Positions 8,222-17,453 of a DNA stretch of 36,148 nt are shown piece by piece. How positions within the stretch are numbered: position 1 is the first letter of the stretch; each line of letters opens with the position of its first letter. Source of the stretch: Colwellia sp. (GTDB lineage: Bacteria > Pseudomonadota > Gammaproteobacteria > Enterobacterales > Alteromonadaceae); assembly GCA_013215465.1 (NCBI GenBank), contig JABSOW010000033.1:1-36148 (forward strand), in the 5' to 3' direction. The translations under genes and the position numbers were made by a program. The notes below the pieces were generated by a model. That model was not told where the DNA came from, made no database searches, and saw nothing but the letters and a program-made list of their open reading frames with translations.

Positions 8222-9340
8222 ATGACGACGACATTATTTCAGCCGACTCTATTAGGCAAAACGGCCTTAACTAATCGCATTGCTATGGCACCGATGACAC
8301 GTTCGCGTACTTCGCAGCCAGGTGATGTACCCAACGATATTATGGCAAAATATTACGCTCAACGGGCTACGGCTGGTTTGATCATAACCGAAGGTTCACC
8401 TATTTCGGCAGTAGCTAGGGGGTATTCTTTAACACCGGGTATTTATAGCCAAGCACATATTGATGGCTGGCAGAAAACTACCGACGCAGTACATAAAAAG
8501 GGCGGGAAGATTTTCATTCAACTATGGCATGTAGGTCGTCGTAGTCATGAGAGCATTGCTGGCGAGCAAGTGCTTTCTGCTTCAGCCATTAAAGAGTCAG
8601 ATCAAGTTTTTGGTCCATTAGCTGAAGGTGGCTTTGGTATGGTAGAAACTAGCATGCCGCGGGCAATGACTATTGCTGATATTGAACAAACCATTAACGA
8701 TTTTGTGCAGGCGGCAAAAAATGCCATGCAAGCAGGGTTTGATGGTGTTGAACTGCACGGTGCTCATGGTTATTTGCTGGATCAATTTATGCATCTTGCT
8801 AGCAACCAACGTGATGACATCTATGGTGGTAATCAAGAGAATCGCATGCGCTTTTTACTTGAAGCAACCCAAGCGGTGGTTGATGCTATTGGCGCTGATA
8901 AAGTTGCCTTGCGTTTATCACCACATGTAACCGAAGGCTATGCCAATGAAGATGTTGAACTCGTTGAATTGACTTTAAAAGCATTGAAAAAATTGGCGTC
9001 AATGAATTTAGCCTATTTACACTTATCGGAAAATATTTCTAAACATGTTGCCGCGCCGGAATCCTTTCGCCAAGACGTGCGCCGAGTTTATCAAAACCCA
9101 ATCATGGTTGCGGGCAAGATGAATAAACAAAGCGCACAAGATTTATTAGATAAAAACTATGCAGATTTGGTTGCCTTTGGCACGCCATTTGTGACAAATC
9201 CAGATTTTGTCTACCGGATAAAAAATAATATTATGCTAGCTGAGTTTGACGCTGACGCGCGTTTATCCTTGTATGGCGGTGATGAAAAAGGCTATAGCGA
9301 TTATCCTTTTGTTAATAAGCTGGCCAACTCATTAAGCTAG
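8222..9340 (+). CDS. Old Yellow Enzyme family ene-reductase (NemA/PETNR type, His/His)
   Basis: Second FMN-dependent ene-reductase, 372 residues, a diverged paralogue of the gene before it. It keeps APMTRSR, QLWHVGR and the active site ELHGAHGY with His179, His182 and Tyr184, the arrangement of pentaerythritol tetranitrate reductase and NemA. The conserved end VAFGTPFVTNPDFVYRIKNN is present. It most likely shares an operon with the upstream copy. The different substrate-binding pair suggests that the two enzymes cover different electrophiles. It ends four bases before the stop of the convergent acpH. Confidence 0.92.
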   Translation: MTTTLFQPTLLGKTALTNRIAMAPMTRSRTSQPGDVPNDIMAKYYAQRATAGLIITEGSPISAVARGYSLTPGIYSQAHIDGWQKTTDAVHKKGGKIFIQLWHVGRRSHESIAGEQVLSASAIKESDQVFGPLAEGGFGMVETSMPRAMTIADIEQTINDFVQAAKNAMQAGFDGVELHGAHGYLLDQFMHLASNQRDDIYGGNQENRMRFLLEATQAVVDAIGADKVALRLSPHVTEGYANEDVELVELTLKALKKLASMNLAYLHLSENISKHVAAPESFRQDVRRVYQNPIMVAGKMNKQSAQDLLDKNYADLVAFGTPFVTNPDFVYRIKNNIMLAEFDADARLSLYGGDEKGYSDYPFVNKLANSLS

Positions 9341-9344
9341 CCAT

Positions 9345-9956
9345 CTATTTAAAGGACTTAGCCTCAAGGTCATGTTTTTTTACATGTTCAATCAGCTCAG
9401 GGAAAAAAGATAAAAACACCGTTTCTAACTCAACATAGTGGCGATTGAACTCTGCAATGCTGCCACTAAATGCATTGGTAAAACGAATGCGCTTGGCAAT
9501 GTTATCAAGCGCAAAACCTATGCCTTCAATCGTTTCATATTTTTTAAACCAATCATTTTGTATCATACGGGTAACTACTTGCTGCATGCTACTTGGCATA
9601 TAGCTTAGGTTTTCATTGAGTAAGGCATAACTGCTTTGTTTAAATTGGCTCAAGGGCATGTCATTAAAGCTAGACCAATGGCGTATAAGGAAATGATCAA
9701 AAAGCACGTCTAGGGCGATACCGGCAAATCGTCTTCGCTGCTTAGAAAATAACTGTTTAGCCTGTTTTACTGCGATATGACTATCGGTAAATCTGTCAAC
9801 TAAATAATGGTTTTCTAAGCCTTGTTGTACTGCAATGGGCAACTGATGACGATGAATTTTACCGCCAAAGTCCCCCAACAGATTACCAAAATGTGAATCT
9901 GCATTAGGTTGGGCTAAATATAAATGCGCTAAATAATTCAAAAATTTATACCACAC
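9345..9956 (-). CDS. acpH: acyl carrier protein phosphodiesterase
   Basis: AcpH-type hydrolase that removes the 4'-phosphopantetheine arm from acyl carrier protein. It begins with the family signature NYLAHLYLAQPN, followed by GNLLGDFGG and an HD-like set of His and Asp residues (ENHYLVDRFTDSH, DVLFDHFLIRHW). The length of about 200 residues fits. Family members usually begin MNYLAHL, which corresponds here to a TTG at 9941; the open frame can also start at GTG 9956, five residues earlier, and neither has an obvious ribosome site. It lies directly behind the HxlR gene on the same strand, so the two are probably co-transcribed, although no functional link is evident. Confidence 0.85.
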   Translation of the reverse strand: MWYKFLNYLAHLYLAQPNADSHFGNLLGDFGGKIHRHQLPIAVQQGLENHYLVDRFTDSHIAVKQAKQLFSKQRRRFAGIALDVLFDHFLIRHWSSFNDMPLSQFKQSSYALLNENLSYMPSSMQQVVTRMIQNDWFKKYETIEGIGFALDNIAKRIRFTNAFSGSIAEFNRHYVELETVFLSFFPELIEHVKKHDLEAKSFK

Positions 9957-9962
9957 TAACTG

Positions 9963-10319
9963 TTATATTTGATGGGATTGTGACCAAATCCTAAGATCAT
10001 CTAAAATACTCAGTGCGGTTTTACCAAAGTCGGTTAACTCATAAGTCACCGCGACAGGTCTGTCGCTTATCACCTTCCTTAAGACCATGCCCTCACTTTC
10101 TAATTCTTTTAGGCGTTGATCGACCATTTTTTTGCTGGCACCGCCGAGCATTCGCGTTAAATCATTAAACCTAACAGGTTCATCTTTTAAATGATAAATA
10201 ATCGAGCCTTTCCATTTACCGCCAATTAAACGCATACCTTTTTCAATAGCACAGGGCTCAGTACAAGCATTTAAAACTTTTTTTCTTCCTTTACTATCTG
10301 TTTTTACTTCACTTTTCAT
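9963..10319 (-). CDS. HxlR-family transcriptional regulator
   Basis: Winged helix-turn-helix regulator of 118 residues of the HxlR/YodB family. It shows GGKWKGSIIYHL, the recognition segment RFNDLTRMLGGASKKMVDQR and the wing RPVAVTYELTDFG. Two cysteines (ACTEPC) sit near the N-terminus, where family members sense quinones or electrophiles through a single Cys. It is divergent from an MdaB-like quinone reductase and a peroxiredoxin, so it probably represses them. The ATG at 10319 is chosen because GGAG lies six bases upstream; the longer frame would begin at a TTG that overlaps this ribosome site. Confidence 0.87.
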   Translation of the reverse strand: MKSEVKTDSKGRKKVLNACTEPCAIEKGMRLIGGKWKGSIIYHLKDEPVRFNDLTRMLGGASKKMVDQRLKELESEGMVLRKVISDRPVAVTYELTDFGKTALSILDDLRIWSQSHQI

Positions 10320-10339
10320 TATATTCTCCAAAAAACCAC

Positions 10340-10393
10340 TAGGTTACCAAAAGTATACTAATTGATATTGCGCTGTAGGTAACTAAAATATAC
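10340..10393. promoter_or_regulatory. direct repeats in the HxlR / mdaB divergent promoter region
   Basis: Two near-identical copies, TAGGTTACCAAAAGTATAC at 10340-10358 and TAGGTAACTAAAATATAC at 10376-10393, are 36 bases apart in the 143-base gap between the HxlR gene and the quinone reductase. Their placement and length suit operators of the HxlR protein. Binding is inferred. Confidence 0.5.
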
Positions 10394-10462
10394 CACAAGT
10401 TAATTGAGTTAGAGAGTATTTCTCTTACTTGTTTTTGTTGAAATATATTTTGGAGTTATTTT

Positions 10463-11059
10463 ATGAGCACTGCTGATTCGAAGAACGTATTAATTATTAA
10501 TGCCCACCAGTACTACCCTTTTGCAGAAGGTAAGCTAAATGCTGCTTTAGTAGATAAAGCGGCAACTATGCTTGCCGGTAAAGGCTATAACACTCGCGTA
10601 GTCACTATGGTTGATGAGTATGATGTCGAAGAGCAATTAGCACATCATCAATGGGCAGATATTGTTTTCTTACAATCGCCAATTAACTGGATGGGCGTAC
10701 CTTGGTCATTCAAAAAATATATGGATGATGTCTATACTGTGGGTATGGGCGGGGCACTTTGTCTTGGTGATGGCCGAAACGAAGAGCAGCCGAAAAATAA
10801 CTATGGTACTGGCGGTACGCTAGCGGGCAAAAAATACATGATGTCACTAACCTTTAATGCGCCAGCAGAAGCCTTTGATGATACTACTGAATTTTTTGAA
10901 GGTAAAAGTGTTGATGATTTGATGTTTCCTATGCACATGAATTTTAAATTTTTTGGGCTAGCGCCAATGAATACCATTACCTGTTTTGATGTCATGAAAA
11001 ATGCTGATGTAGAAAATGACTTTAAGCGCTTTGAAGCCCATATAAAGGCTAATTTTTAG
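10463..11059 (+). CDS. mdaB: NAD(P)H quinone oxidoreductase, MdaB-like flavodoxin fold
   Basis: Flavodoxin-like NAD(P)H dehydrogenase of the MdaB family, which reduces quinones by two electrons and so avoids semiquinone cycling. The FAD-binding start [18 protein letters not shown] matches the family, as do [20 protein letters not shown] around residue 72 and the [15 protein letters not shown] loop. The 198-residue length is typical. A ribosome site GGAG lies about seven bases before the ATG. The peroxiredoxin gene follows 12 bases downstream and is surely co-transcribed. The HxlR gene upstream is the likely regulator. Confidence 0.88.
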   Translation: MSTADSKNVLIINAHQYYPFAEGKLNAALVDKAATMLAGKGYNTRVVTMVDEYDVEEQLAHHQWADIVFLQSPINWMGVPWSFKKYMDDVYTVGMGGALCLGDGRNEEQPKNNYGTGGTLAGKKYMMSLTFNAPAEAFDDTTEFFEGKSVDDLMFPMHMNFKFFGLAPMNTITCFDVMKNADVENDFKRFEAHIKANF

Positions 11060-11071
11060 GAGATTACCAAA

Positions 11072-11620
11072 ATGTCGAAAGAATTAACTTACACAAAAAA
11101 AGTGCATGCAGGAAGTACTTTTCCTGCGTTGACAACTACTTTACTCAACGGTGAAAAAATATCCTTGGGTAAACCACGCAATGGTGCCGACTGGCAATTG
11201 GTGGTTGTTTATCGTGGTCGTCATTGTCCGTTGTGTACTAAGTACCTAAATCAACTAGAAACTTTTAAAGAAAAATTGCTGGCAACTGGTGTCGATCTAG
11301 TGGCGGTATCGGGTGATAGCAAGGTACAACTTGAAAGCCATTTAACGCAACTTGATGTCAGCTTCTCTTTAGCTTATGGTTTATCAGTTGAGCAAATGAA
11401 AGAGCTGGGACTTTATATTTCAGATCCGCGTTCACCACAAGAAACCGATCATGCTTTTGCCGAGCCAGGAGTTTTCGTGGTCAACTCAGAAGGGAAAATA
11501 CAACTAGTTGAACTTTCGAATAACCCTTTTGTTCGCCCTGAATTGCAAGCTTTGGTAAATGGTCTGGTTTGGATTAGAAATCCAGACAATAACTACCCTG
11601 TTCGCGGTATGCATAACTAA
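11072..11620 (+). CDS. peroxiredoxin-like protein (AhpC/TSA fold)
   Basis: Thioredoxin-fold peroxiredoxin-like protein of 182 residues. VVVYRGRHCPLCTKYLNQLE carries a CxxC in the position of the peroxidatic Cys, as in the subgroup that keeps CPLC instead of the classical PxxxTxxC. The rest follows AhpC/TSA (DLVAVSGDSKVQLESHL, then FVVNSEGKIQLVE). It probably reduces peroxides or other oxidised thiols in the cytoplasm, as no signal peptide is seen. AGGAG before the ATG and the 12-base gap after mdaB show a two-gene operon. Confidence 0.85.
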   Translation: MSKELTYTKKVHAGSTFPALTTTLLNGEKISLGKPRNGADWQLVVVYRGRHCPLCTKYLNQLETFKEKLLATGVDLVAVSGDSKVQLESHLTQLDVSFSLAYGLSVEQMKELGLYISDPRSPQETDHAFAEPGVFVVNSEGKIQLVELSNNPFVRPELQALVNGLVWIRNPDNNYPVRGMHN

Positions 11621-11642
11621 GAATAAAATTGTCGGTAAAAGG

Positions 11643-11792
11643 TCTTATACCAATCTCACTGACTATGTGATCATTTCTACTTGTTAAAACCACCAACTAC
11701 TTCGTTATTTATTTAATTATTAGAACAACTAGTTATTAAAATAAATGCCTTGTATTTGGCCGTTTTTCCTACGTATAAAATAGATCTCCTAA
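11643..11792. repeat. probable dispersed intergenic repeat
   Basis: AT-rich stretch between two convergent genes that starts TTATACCAATCTCACTGA and contains palindromic pieces such as AACTAGTT. Intergenic elements beginning TTATACCAAT are known to me as common in Colwellia-like genomes, but there is no second copy here to prove repetition. It has no open frame. Confidence 0.35.
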
Positions 11793-11815
11793 TTTAACCG
11801 ATTACTCTGCTAACG

Positions 11816-13945
11816 TTACTTAGGCAATAACGAGATAAAAAAGCTCATTTCTAAGGCTCTTTCTTTTAAGCTTTTAAAGCGTCCTGATGCGCCGCCATGG
11901 CCCGCTTCCATATCGGTTTTAAAGAGCAGTAAGTTATTGTCTATTTTAAACTCTCTCATTTTTGCTACCCACTTCATCGGTTCAAAGTATTGCACTTGTG
12001 AGTCGTGCAAGCCGGTGGTGACTAGTATATTAGGGTAGTGTTGCGCACTGATATTATCAATCGGCGAATAAGCTAAAATACTATGGTAAGCTTGCTCTTC
12101 GTTCGGATTGCCCCATTCGTCATATTCATTAGTGGTTAGCGGTATGCTTTCATCGAGCATAGTGGTTAATACATCTAAAAAAGGTACCTGAGCGCCAATG
12201 GCTAAATATAGCTCAGGTGCTTGATTGACCACTGCGCCCATTAATAAACCGCCAGCACTGCCGCCAGAGGCGAATATTTTATCTTTAGCGCCATACCCTT
12301 GGGCAACTAATGCTTTAGTGACATCAATAAAGTCATTAAAGGTATTTTGTTTATGAGCTTTTTTACCAGTTTCGTACCATTGTCTACCGAGCATTTCTGA
12401 GCCACGAATATGGGCGATAACGTAAACAAAACCTCGGTCGAGTAAGCTTAACGTTTGACTGGAAAAATCAGGGTCTATGGTAATGCCATAAGCACCATAA
12501 CCGTATTGCAGTAGTGGGTTAGTACCATCCTTTTTAAAGGTATCGCTGCGATATACTATTGATACCGGCACTGCTACGCCATCACGTGCGGGTATAAATA
12601 AGCGCTCTGATTGATAATCTTCTTTGTTAAAGTCACCTAATACTTTTTGCTGTTTAAGCAGCTTGCGCTCACCGGTGGCTAAGTCAAAGTCATATAAAGA
12701 GCCGGGTGTGGTTAAGCTTGAATAATATAATCTTGCGGTAGTGCTTTTGGGCTCTGGGTTATCGCCAAGGCAAGCAAAATAGCACGGATCATCAAAAGAT
12801 AATGGATAGTGATGACCGGCATTTTTACCCTGGGTGGTATGAACAATAAAACGAATTTGACCATGCTCACGTTCGGTAACCACAATAAAGTTTTGAAATA
12901 ATTCAATGCCTTCAAGCAACACATTTTCTCTGTGTGGGATCACTTCTTGCCAGTTATTTATATCACCAATTTGACTGACGGCAACTTTCATTAACCTAAA
13001 GTTTTTAGCTTGATAATTGCTGACAATATAAAAGTGTTCACCCATTTTATCCGCGTGATATTCGTGTTCTGCTTGATAAGGCAGTAGTTCAATAAACTCG
13101 CCATCAGGCTCATCGGCACTCAGCGCTAAAGTATGGGTTGATTCAGTGGCGTGTAAACAAATATAAATTTGAGATTCATCTCTGCTCTTAGCTAAACTCA
13201 TATAAAATCTGTGATCGTCTTCTTCATACACTAAAACATCATCAGCTTGTGGCGTGCCTAATTTATGACGATAAACTTGCGTACCTAACAAGGTTTCTAG
13301 ATCTTTTTTTACATAAAATACCGTTTGATTATCATTAGCCCAAACAATCTGTCCTTCGGTTTCAAGCAGAACATCCGTTAAATAAGCATCTTTGTCATCA
13401 GAGTCGTTGCTTAAATTTTTAAAATTAATGGTGTAAATACGGCGACTGTCAGTATCTTCAGCTATTGACATTATTTGATCATTAGGACTTATTGATAAAT
13501 CACCTAAGTCATAAAATTCATGGTCTTGGGCTCGCTCATTAACGTCTAATAACAGCGTTTTGTTGTCACCAGTAAAGCTTGTCGCTCGGAAATAATTTGA
13601 AAATTCTTGCTCGCCATTAATTTCGCTGTGATACCAATATTTACCGTCTTTTGCTGGCACGGTATTATCGTCTTTGACGATACGGGCTTTAAGCTCTTCA
13701 AACAGTAATTCTTGTAGCGGTTTTTGCTCGGCTAACATGGCATCAGCATATTTATTTTCATCATTAAGGTGAGCTAAAATAGCTTCATCGCTACGCTGAT
13801 CATCACGCATCCAATAATAATTATCCACCCGTTGATGATTGTGCATTGCCATTTTATGGGGGATTTTTTTAGCGATTGGTGCGGTAATTTTTTGCTTTGC
13901 CATTGTTTTTGGCTTAGATGACGACGTGGATAAAGGTGTTGGCAC
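11816..13945 (-). CDS. ptrB: oligopeptidase B (protease II), S9A family
   Basis: Serine oligopeptidase that cleaves short peptides after Arg and Lys in the cytoplasm. It has a seven-bladed propeller domain (about residues 90-430) and a C-terminal alpha/beta-hydrolase domain. The catalytic triad is visible: Ser563 in GGSAGG, Asp648 in GLHDSQ and His683 in EAGHGG. RVDNYYWMRDDQ near residue 40 is the family N-terminal signature. At 709 residues it is slightly longer than the usual 680-690 because of a Lys/Ser-rich leader. The start is GTG, supported by AGGAG six bases upstream. It is monocistronic. Confidence 0.93.
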   Translation of the reverse strand: MPTPLSTSSSKPKTMAKQKITAPIAKKIPHKMAMHNHQRVDNYYWMRDDQRSDEAILAHLNDENKYADAMLAEQKPLQELLFEELKARIVKDDNTVPAKDGKYWYHSEINGEQEFSNYFRATSFTGDNKTLLLDVNERAQDHEFYDLGDLSISPNDQIMSIAEDTDSRRIYTINFKNLSNDSDDKDAYLTDVLLETEGQIVWANDNQTVFYVKKDLETLLGTQVYRHKLGTPQADDVLVYEEDDHRFYMSLAKSRDESQIYICLHATESTHTLALSADEPDGEFIELLPYQAEHEYHADKMGEHFYIVSNYQAKNFRLMKVAVSQIGDINNWQEVIPHRENVLLEGIELFQNFIVVTEREHGQIRFIVHTTQGKNAGHHYPLSFDDPCYFACLGDNPEPKSTTARLYYSSLTTPGSLYDFDLATGERKLLKQQKVLGDFNKEDYQSERLFIPARDGVAVPVSIVYRSDTFKKDGTNPLLQYGYGAYGITIDPDFSSQTLSLLDRGFVYVIAHIRGSEMLGRQWYETGKKAHKQNTFNDFIDVTKALVAQGYGAKDKIFASGGSAGGLLMGAVVNQAPELYLAIGAQVPFLDVLTTMLDESIPLTTNEYDEWGNPNEEQAYHSILAYSPIDNISAQHYPNILVTTGLHDSQVQYFEPMKWVAKMREFKIDNNLLLFKTDMEAGHGGASGRFKSLKERALEMSFFISLLPK

Positions 13946-14006
13946 TAAGTGCTCCTAGGTAAATGATGTGGTATTCATAACTAAAATAGTTAAATATAAC
14001 TAAAGA

Positions 14007-14038
14007 AAAAGCTCGATGAACAAGTTTATCGAGCTTTT
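14007..14038 (-). terminator. intrinsic terminator after the SCP-x thiolase gene
   Basis: AAAAGCTCGAT at 14007-14017 and ATCGAGCTTTT at 14028-14038 are perfect 11-base arms around a 10-base loop. Read on the minus strand the stem is followed by a T run (TTTTTC), as expected for the end of the thiolase transcript. The symmetry would also allow function on the other strand. Confidence 0.75.
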
Positions 14039-14213
14039 ATAGATAACGTTAGTTAATTTTTTGGCTGTATAGAAAATAAAGTATGACGGTGCCAGATTTT
14101 CGCTCTTTAGCGCATTTTTTTATTAAGGGTTATTCCCTTAAAAATAAAGGTAACGCAGAGTATGATTTGCTCAGCATTCTCTTCAATCAAAACGGGAATA
14201 TATTCTTATCTCT

Positions 14214-15383
14214 TTATTTACCGTAAAGAGTCACGACAACAGCTCCACCAAGGCCTACATTATGCTGTAACGCTAATTTTGCCCCTTCTACTTGTCGATC
14301 ACCTGCTTGACCACGCAAATGCCAAGTTAATTCAGTACATTGCGCAAGACCAGTGGCACCGATAGGATGACCTTTAGACATCAAACCGCCCGATGGACCA
14401 ATAACATATTTTCCACCATAAGTATTATCACCATTAGCAATAAATTCAGCCGCACCACCTTCAGGGCAAAGTCCTAAACCCTCATAAGTAATAACTTCAT
14501 TGGTAGTAAAGCAATCGTGTAATTCAATAACATCAATATCTTCTGGGTTAATGCCCGCTTTGTTATAAACTTGTTGGGCTGCACGTTCGGTCATGCCTTT
14601 TCCTACTGCATAAATAGGGTCTTGCCAAGATTTTTCCGTGTCTGTTGCCATGGCTTGAGCTAGAATTTTCACACTATTTGCGATACCATTTTTTGCAGCA
14701 AATCTTTCACTGCATATTATAGTAGCAGCAGCACCACAGGTAGGAGGACATGCCATTGTTCTTGTCATGTAACTATCATAAATCACCTTATCATTTAGTA
14801 CCTCTTCATAGGTTAATGGATTAGTAAACATTGAATAAGGATTACGGACAGCGTGACTACGTGATTTAGCTGATACTTTGGCAAATATATCAGCATCAAC
14901 GCCGTATTTATTCATATAATGTCGACCAGCAGCACCAAAAGCACGTAATGCTAATGGTCCCTGTGGCGCTTCATATTCAGCTAATACCGGGGTTGTTCGA
15001 TCGAACGGACTTTCCCTGTCATTCCAATGAGAACCCAAGGCACCGCGTTGCATTTCTTCAAACCCAAATGCTAAGGCGCAGTCAACTTCGCCAGATAAGA
15101 CTGCTTGGCGAGCTAAAAACAGTGCACTTGAACCACTAGAACAGTTGTTATTTACATTTATAATAGGGATCCCGCTTTGAATAACGTCGTAAAATGCATG
15201 TTGAGCACAAGTACTATCTCCATAGATATATGCTCCAAAAGCTTGTTGAATTTTGTTTGCTTGAATGCCCGCATCTGCTAAAGCTATGTTTATTGCTTTA
15301 GCCGCCATAACTCGATAAGGCTCTTGTTGACCTGGTTTACAAAATTTGGTCATACCGACACCAGCAACAATTACATGACTCAT
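14214..15383 (-). CDS. SCP-x-type thiolase / lipid-transfer protein thiolase
   Basis: Non-condensing thiolase of the SCP-2/SCP-x group, 389 residues, which cleaves 3-oxoacyl-CoA intermediates, typically of branched or sterol-like chains. Catalytic Cys81 lies in VNNNCSSGSSAL. DVIELHDCFTTNE around residue 290 and the closing GHPIGATGLAQ supply the His and Cys elements. AGGAGA before the ATG supports the start. The small DUF35/OB-fold partner often found beside this family is absent. It is divergent, across 690 bases, from an acyl-CoA dehydrogenase and belongs with the acyl-CoA genes that follow. Confidence 0.88.
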   Translation of the reverse strand: MSHVIVAGVGMTKFCKPGQQEPYRVMAAKAINIALADAGIQANKIQQAFGAYIYGDSTCAQHAFYDVIQSGIPIINVNNNCSSGSSALFLARQAVLSGEVDCALAFGFEEMQRGALGSHWNDRESPFDRTTPVLAEYEAPQGPLALRAFGAAGRHYMNKYGVDADIFAKVSAKSRSHAVRNPYSMFTNPLTYEEVLNDKVIYDSYMTRTMACPPTCGAAATIICSERFAAKNGIANSVKILAQAMATDTEKSWQDPIYAVGKGMTERAAQQVYNKAGINPEDIDVIELHDCFTTNEVITYEGLGLCPEGGAAEFIANGDNTYGGKYVIGPSGGLMSKGHPIGATGLAQCTELTWHLRGQAGDRQVEGAKLALQHNVGLGGAVVVTLYGK

Positions 15384-16120
15384 TAGTATTTCTCCTGATA
15401 AATATCATCAAAAACACCGTCAGCTTTACACTGATAATGTCACCTCTCGCTTTAGCAAAAAAACATAAGCTATTTTTCTACACCAACCTTTTTAGCGGAA
15501 CGCTTTATCTGAAAACATTCTCTTTTAACTATTTAGGCGCTAAAAAATCATCATAAAGCTAAGTTAAATACGGCAAGTAGCTTTTATTAATTATTCTGCC
15601 AAGCTGAAGTGTAAAGTTAGCAGATTATGGTATCGTTTTCATATGACAAAAAACGCCAAATTTAAAATTAATTGTCATATGCAAATGCTGCTTTTACTCA
15701 ATTGATAAATTGTATTCAATTAAAGTGAAAATTCTAAAACTTTTCCCTTTTAATGTTTTGTCTTTATGCGTCAATTAATTTTACTTTTGACGCGAACCAT
15801 CATTTTTCTTCAAATGACAAACATATAACCTTAATAAATATATTATACCCTTTGAAATAATGACTTCCTGAAGGGCGAGTTTAAAGGTCTATATGCTGCG
15901 TTATTGATTTTGACAAGAGCACTATATGAATGTAGCTTCTTAGAGAGTGCAGGGTGCATACTCTCCTGAATAACCATTATCTTCAATCAATATGATTTAG
16001 TCTAATTTGTTGAGCGGGGGAAGTAACAGATCAATCTATACAATGAACGCTTTACAAGGCTATAACTACTAAATGGAATGGTCTAAGCGGATAAAAATAT
16101 TAACAAAAGAGAAAGTTATC
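15384..16120. other. long intergenic region between thiolase and acyl-CoA dehydrogenase
   Basis: More than 700 bases with no supportable gene on either strand. It is very AT-rich and contains an inverted repeat at 15640-15681 and an imperfect stem around 15938-15964 (GAGAGTGCA ... TGCATACTCTC). Its length is unusual for a simple divergent promoter, and it may hold a gene decayed beyond recognition. Confidence 0.45.
15640..15681. promoter_or_regulatory. inverted repeat with TGTCAT half-sites
   Basis: CATATGACAA at 15640-15649 and TTGTCATATG at 15672-15681 are exact 10-base inverted arms separated by 22 bases, located between the divergent thiolase and acyl-CoA dehydrogenase genes. A related pair occurs at 18174-18188. 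An operator for a regulator of this acyl-CoA cluster is the simplest reading. ACGCCAAA lies between the arms at 15653-15660. Confidence 0.4.
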
Positions 16121-17272
16121 ATGAGAAGTGAATTACAACAAGAGCTAAATATTTTCAGAGAAACTGTAGTACGTTTTATTGAAAATGAGATTGCCCCTTA
16201 TTATGAAGAATGGGAAAACAATAAAATAGTACCTAAATCTGTTTGGCATAAAATGGGCGAAGAAGGCTTGTTATGTTGTGATATCCCTGAAGAATATGGT
16301 GGTTTTGGCGTCAGTGTCGACTTTAACTTTCTCGTTACTGAAGAATTAGCCAGAGCCGGTTTTTTTGCGCTCTCGTGTAATGTTTTAGTGCATGCGGATA
16401 TTGCCGCGCATTACATTTTAAACTTAGGCACAGAAGAGCAAAAACAAAAATATTTACCTAATATGGTTTCTGGTCATTGTATCGGTGCTATTTGTATGAC
16501 AGAGCCCAGCGCAGGTAGTGACTTGCAAGGCATGAAAACCACAGCAACAAAAGTAAATTCTGGTTGGAGTATTAGCGGTTCGAAAACCTTTATCACCAAT
16601 GGTCAGAACGCTTCAATATATATAGTTGCCGCAAAAACAAACTTAGCGGTTACTGGCTCAAAAGGCACATCATTATTTTTGGTTGATGGCGATAGTGAAG
16701 GTTTTAGTCGCGGTCAAAACTTACATAAAATAGGGCAACAAGCGGCAGATACTTCAGAACTGTTTTTCGATAATATTATGGTTGCTCAAAATGATTTGTT
16801 GGGTGAGTTAGATAAAGGTTTTCTTGGATTAATGCACGAATTGCCACGTGAACGTTTAAGTTGTGCGGCCGTTGGTGTTGCTCATGCAGAAGGTGCACTT
16901 TCATTGGCTTTAGAGTATATCAAAGAGCGATATGCATTTGGACAGCCTATTGCTAAATTACAAAGTATTCGTCACAAAATAGCTGAAATGAAAAGCCAAA
17001 CTGAATTACACCGTATTATGATTGAACATTATAAAACATTACTTACCGAGAAAAAATTAACCACAGAACAAGCTAGCATTGCTAAATTTTCAGCTTGTGA
17101 AATGGAATGTAAAGTGATTGATGATGCACTACAAATGTTTGGCGGTTATGGTTATATGAAGGAGTATCCAATTTCTCGCTTCTATGTAGATGCACGTGTC
17201 CAACGTATTTATGGCGGTACTTCTGAAATAATGAAAGAAATAATAGGGAAAAGTGTCATTGGTCGATTCTAA
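16121..17272 (+). CDS. acyl-CoA dehydrogenase (long-chain-type active site)
   Basis: FAD-dependent acyl-CoA dehydrogenase that introduces the alpha-beta double bond in beta-oxidation. CMTEPSAGSD and TFITNG are the substrate and FAD segments, and the C-terminal domain carries QMFGGYGYMKEYPISRFYVD. The end reads IYGGTSEIMKE, with Gly where medium- and short-chain enzymes have the catalytic Glu (YEGT). This is the long-chain/isovaleryl pattern, in which the base comes from the helix after ELPRERL (Glu in GVAHAEGAL is a candidate). The ATG at 16121 gives 383 residues, the normal length; the frame is open to ATG 16073 but that adds 16 atypical residues and lacks a ribosome site. It is the leading intact gene of the cluster. 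Confidence 0.9.
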   Translation: MRSELQQELNIFRETVVRFIENEIAPYYEEWENNKIVPKSVWHKMGEEGLLCCDIPEEYGGFGVSVDFNFLVTEELARAGFFALSCNVLVHADIAAHYILNLGTEEQKQKYLPNMVSGHCIGAICMTEPSAGSDLQGMKTTATKVNSGWSISGSKTFITNGQNASIYIVAAKTNLAVTGSKGTSLFLVDGDSEGFSRGQNLHKIGQQAADTSELFFDNIMVAQNDLLGELDKGFLGLMHELPRERLSCAAVGVAHAEGALSLALEYIKERYAFGQPIAKLQSIRHKIAEMKSQTELHRIMIEHYKTLLTEKKLTTEQASIAKFSACEMECKVIDDALQMFGGYGYMKEYPISRFYVDARVQRIYGGTSEIMKEIIGKSVIGRF

Positions 17273-17453
17273 GTAATTATTTTTTATTGTGATTTTTTAA
17301 AAAATAGAGCTATACCAGGATGCATAGATGTTCCTCAAATACCTGAATCATGTACGGGATTATTACAATGAAAAAACGTGTAAATGAACTGTTAACAAAC
17401 TAAAGGATAATAGTTTATTGGTGTCAAAACTAATACCTATTCAAATAAAGACC

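Noticed and set aside
16073..16120. Upstream start for the acyl-CoA dehydrogenase
   Set aside because: It adds 16 residues not typical of the family and has no ribosome site; ATG 16121 gives the normal length.
17343..17403. Tiny frame MKKRVNELLTN before the GST gene
   Set aside because: Eleven codons without context; not enough to call a gene or a leader peptide.
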